A DNA stretch of 8,877 bases from the NCBI GenBank assembly GCA_018820745.1, contig JAHJNP010000351.1:1-8877 (forward strand), written 5' to 3'. Under the pieces are notes generated by a model. That model searched no databases. It was given only the letters and a program-made list of their open reading frames with translations, and was not told where the DNA came from. The translations under genes and the position numbers were made by a program. The first letter of the stretch is position 1. Every line of letters starts with the position of its first letter. This DNA is from Gammaproteobacteria bacterium. GTDB lineage: Bacteria > Pseudomonadota > Gammaproteobacteria > Burkholderiales > Thiobacillaceae. Shown here in pieces: positions 6,463-8,877 of this stretch.

Positions 6463-6474
6463 GAGCCCGGGCTC
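6463..6474. repeat. Perfect 12-bp palindrome between terminator and recG stop
   Basis: GAGCCCGGGCTC is self-complementary, directly after the terminator T-run and 4 bp before the recG stop codon (on the minus strand). The nearby GGCTC at 6476-6480 offers an alternative 5-bp pairing. No function is evident. A protein site or a chance GC palindrome are both possible. Confidence 0.4.
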
Positions 6475-6478
6475 CGGC

Positions 6479-8515
6479 TCAACTCCCCGCCAGCGCCTGC
6501 CGGCTTCCCAGCCAGCGTTCAACATGGCGCGCGGCAATCTCCGGGTGATGCGCGAGGCAGCGTTGCGCCCAATCGCGCGCGGTTTCGAGCAGTTCAACAT
6601 CGCGTTCGAGATCGGCGAAGAGCAGCATCGGCAGGCCGCTCTGGCGGTGCCCCAGTAACTCTCCCGGCCCGCGCAGCAGCAAATCCTGTCGCGCGATTTC
6701 GAAGCCGTCGGTCGACTCGAAAATAACCTTGAGGCGTGCCCGCGCCAGTTCCGACAGCGGGGTTTCGTAGAGCAGCACGCACACCGATTCGCGGCTGCCG
6801 CGCCCGACGCGGCCACGCAGTTGATGCAACTGGGCGAGCCCCATGCGTTCGGCGTGCTCGATCACCATCAGCGCGGCGTTGGGCACATCGACGCCGACCT
6901 CGATGACGGTGGTGGCGACGAGCAGATGGATTGCTCCGGACTGAAACGCCCCCATCACCGCCTGCTTGTCCGCCGGCTTGAGGCGGCCATGTACCAGCCC
7001 GATGTTGAGTTCCGGCAATTGCGCGGTCAGTGCGGCGTGGGTGTCTTCGGCGGTTTGCAGCTGCAGCTTTTCCGACTCCTCGATCAGCGGACATACCCAA
7101 TACGTTTGCCCGCCTTCGAGGCAAGCCTCGCGCACGCGCGCGAGCACGTCGTCGCGCCGGGCAGAACTCACGAGTTTGGTGACGATGGGGGTGCGCCCCG
7201 GCGGCAGTTCGTCGATGGTGGAGACATCGAGGTCGGCAAAGAAGCTCATCGCCAGGGTGCGCGGGATCGGCGTCGCGCTCATCATCAACTGGTGCGGCTC
7301 GCTGCCCTTCTGCATCAGCGCCAGCCGCTGGCCGACGCCGAAACGGTGCTGCTCGTCGACCACGGCCAGGCCCAGTCGCTGGAAGCTGCCGGCTTCCTGG
7401 AACAGTGCATGGGTGCCGAATGCGAGATCGGCCTCGCCCGCGGCAATCGCCTGCCAGGCGGCGGTGCGCTCGGCCTTGCGCTGGCTGCCCGAGACCCAGG
7501 CGCAGCGCACCCCGAGGCCGGACAGCATCGGCGCCAGCTTGCGGTAATGCTGCTCGGCGAGTATCTCGGTCGGCGCCATGAACGCGGCCTGGAAGCCGTT
7601 CTCGATCGCCTGCAGACAGGCCAACGCCGCTACCACAGTCTTGCCGCTGCCGACGTCGCCCTGCAGCAGGCGACGCATCGGGTGCGGTTGCGCCAGATCG
7701 GCACTGATTTCCTGCCAGGCGCGCGCCTGCGCAGCCGTCAATTCAAACGGCAGCGCCTTGGTAAAGGCGGCGGTCAGTTGCTGCCGTGGCGGCAGGGGCA
7801 GGGTCGGGCGTGATCTGCGCTGCCGGCGCGCGGTCGCCAGCGACAGTTGCTGCGCCAGCAGCTCGTCGAAGGCCAGCCGCTGCCAGGCGGGATGGCGGCG
7901 CGATTCAAGCTCTGCGAGCGCGCAATCGAGCGGCGGCTGGTGCAGCAGGCGGATGCTGGTCTCCAGTTCGGGTAAGCCGAGTTCGGCCAGCCATTCGGCA
8001 GGCAGGGTGTCGGGAATGGGGGCCACCAGCGCGCGTTCGACCGCGCGGCGCAAGGTGGCTTGGCCGAGTCCGGCGGTGGTGGGGTAGACGGGAGTCAGCT
8101 GCGCCGGCAGCGGCGTGTCGTCACCGGCTTTGGCAAAGCGCGGATGCACCATCTCCAGCCCGAGAAAACCACCGCGCACCTCGCCGTTGAAACGGAAGCT
8201 CTCCCCCGGCTGGAACAGCTTGAGGTGGCTGGGATAGAAATTCAGGAAACGGATGCCGAGCACGCCGCCGGCGTCCTCCACCGTCACCGTCAGCATGCGG
8301 CGCGGCCGGTAGGCGACGCTGGCGTCCGTGACCACCGCCTGCACCTGCGCCGTCTGCCCCGGCAGCAGGTCGCGGATCGGCGTGAGGCGGGTTTCGTCTT
8401 CCCAGCGCAGCGGCAGGTGCAGCACCAGGTCGGCGTCGCGGGTCAGACCCAGCTTGGCGAGTTTGGCGGCGAGCGCAGGGCTGACGGGGAAGGAAAACGG
8501 CGAAGCCGTTTTCAA
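6479..8515 (-). CDS. recG: ATP-dependent DNA helicase RecG
   Basis: RecG is a superfamily-2 double-stranded DNA translocase that reverses stalled replication forks and branch-migrates junctions in recombination and repair. The product is 678 residues (E. coli RecG 693) and looks full length. The N-terminal wedge/OB domain is about 1-160, with LLHLPLRWED-like VLHLPLRWED (31-40) and the OB strand block LGIRFLNFY (86-94). Helicase motifs are Walker A GDVGSGKT (286-293), motif Ia MAPTEILAEQH (313-323), DEQH box (387-390) with RFGVGQR, motif III SATPIPRT (413-420), VATTVIEVGVDVPNA (533-547) and QLRGRVGRG (565-573). The RecG translocation motif region DLLLRGPGELLGHRQSG (611-627) follows. The start is TTG at 8515. 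An in-frame stop lies six codons upstream (TGA), no ATG or GTG intervenes, and the next residues fit the family N-terminus. It begins 4 nt after the ridA stop, so it is probably co-transcribed and coupled, with only a weak GGAA ribosome site. Confidence 0.97.
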   Translation of the reverse strand: MKTASPFSFPVSPALAAKLAKLGLTRDADLVLHLPLRWEDETRLTPIRDLLPGQTAQVQAVVTDASVAYRPRRMLTVTVEDAGGVLGIRFLNFYPSHLKLFQPGESFRFNGEVRGGFLGLEMVHPRFAKAGDDTPLPAQLTPVYPTTAGLGQATLRRAVERALVAPIPDTLPAEWLAELGLPELETSIRLLHQPPLDCALAELESRRHPAWQRLAFDELLAQQLSLATARRQRRSRPTLPLPPRQQLTAAFTKALPFELTAAQARAWQEISADLAQPHPMRRLLQGDVGSGKTVVAALACLQAIENGFQAAFMAPTEILAEQHYRKLAPMLSGLGVRCAWVSGSQRKAERTAAWQAIAAGEADLAFGTHALFQEAGSFQRLGLAVVDEQHRFGVGQRLALMQKGSEPHQLMMSATPIPRTLAMSFFADLDVSTIDELPPGRTPIVTKLVSSARRDDVLARVREACLEGGQTYWVCPLIEESEKLQLQTAEDTHAALTAQLPELNIGLVHGRLKPADKQAVMGAFQSGAIHLLVATTVIEVGVDVPNAALMVIEHAERMGLAQLHQLRGRVGRGSRESVCVLLYETPLSELARARLKVIFESTDGFEIARQDLLLRGPGELLGHRQSGLPMLLFADLERDVELLETARDWAQRCLAHHPEIAARHVERWLGSRQALAGS

Positions 8516-8519
8516 GTGC

Positions 8520-8877
8520 TTATTCCAGCGCCATCACGGCGTCGGCTTCGACCAGTGCGCCGCGCGGCAGGGCGGCCACGCCGACTGCCGCACGCGCCGG
8601 GTAGGGCTGGCTGAAGTAGCCGGCCATGATTTCGTTGACCTTGGGGAAGTGGCCGAGGTCGGTCAGGAACACGTTCAGCTTCACCACGTCGGCCAGCGAA
8701 CCCCCTGCCGCGGTTGCCACTGCGGCCAGGTTCTTGAACACCTGGTGGATCTGCGCCTCGATGCCATCGACCATCTGCATCGAGGCGGGGTCAAGACCGA
8801 TCTGCCCAGACATGTAGACAGTGTGGTCGACCCGCACGGCCTGCGAATAGGTGCCGATCGCGGCTGGGGCGTCGGCG
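8520..8877 (-). CDS. ridA: RidA family enamine/imine deaminase (N-terminus cut by window)
   Basis: RidA proteins hydrolyse reactive 2-aminoacrylate and related enamines/imines made by PLP enzymes, protecting other enzymes in the cytosol; they act as trimers. The frame is open through base 8877, so the first few residues are outside the window. The visible sequence starts near the family N-terminus with [12 protein letters not shown], then [31 protein letters not shown], and the C-terminal [22 protein letters not shown]. The catalytic arginine of YPARAAV (E. coli R105) and the glutamate of LVEADA (E. coli E120) are both present. The usual GPY turn reads G-T-Y, a mild change. A GTG at 8837 could be mistaken for a start but would remove the GxYSQAV motif. 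The TAA stop is 4 nt before recG. In betaproteobacteria spoT often precedes this pair; it would lie beyond the window. Confidence 0.93.
   Translation of the reverse strand, partial: ADAPAAIGTYSQAVRVDHTVYMSGQIGLDPASMQMVDGIEAQIHQVFKNLAAVATAAGGSLADVVKLNVFLTDLGHFPKVNEIMAGYFSQPYPARAAVGVAALPRGALVEADAVMALE

Noticed and set aside
6821..7813. A 330-codon plus-strand open frame opposite recG
   Set aside because: Composition (Arg/Gln/His-rich) and its position fully inside recG mark it as antisense shadow.
1..8877. CRISPR array, tRNA/rRNA gene, insertion sequence, prophage or toxin-antitoxin pair
   Set aside because: I found no regularly spaced repeats, cloverleaf-like segment, transposase or small paired ORFs. 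The coding genes fill nearly all of the window.

Overview
The window is GC-rich, almost fully coding chromosomal DNA, probably from a betaproteobacterium. A Nitrosomonadales/Thiobacillus-like autotroph or sulfur/nitrogen oxidiser would fit. This placement rests on the gene set (coaX followed by a SPOR protein, ubiC-ubiA, ridA-recG) and the protein style, not on a database search. There are nine protein genes: seven complete, and two cut by the window edges (coaX on the left, ridA on the right). I see no RNA gene, insertion sequence, phage gene or CRISPR array.

Layout: (1) 1-1232, plus strand: the 3' part of coaX (type III pantothenate kinase), overlapped by 4 nt with a membrane-anchored SPOR-domain protein gene. 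(2) 1229-2661, minus strand: ubiC (chorismate lyase) and ubiA (4-hydroxybenzoate polyprenyltransferase), the first two steps dedicated to ubiquinone, also overlapping by 4 nt. The ubiA stop overlaps the stop of the convergent SPOR gene. (3) 2662-2755: a 94-bp divergent intergenic region that must hold the promoters for ubiC (left) and the TRAP operon (right). (4) 2756-6381, plus strand: a complete four-gene TRAP transporter operon, tatT-dctP-dctQ-dctM, closed by a strong intrinsic terminator near 6432-6461. (5) 6479-8877, minus strand: ridA (partial) followed after 4 nt by recG, converging on the TRAP operon.

How the genes work together: coaX supplies CoA precursor (4'-phosphopantothenate), ubiC/ubiA feed quinone synthesis, ridA removes reactive enamine/imine intermediates, and recG remodels stalled forks. 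All are ordinary housekeeping genes. The TRAP operon is the accessory-looking part. TatT is a lipoprotein partner known from the TatP-TatT type of TRAP system. The periplasmic receptor DctP appears to carry tryptophan (W167) where classical TRAP receptors have the ligand-carboxylate-binding arginine. DctQ and DctM form the membrane transporter. Together these suggest a secondary, ion-gradient-driven importer for a ligand that is not a classical C4-dicarboxylate or sialic acid and may be hydrophobic. The ligand cannot be read from the sequence. The system is related to a known class rather than wholly new, but it is the part of the window most worth study.
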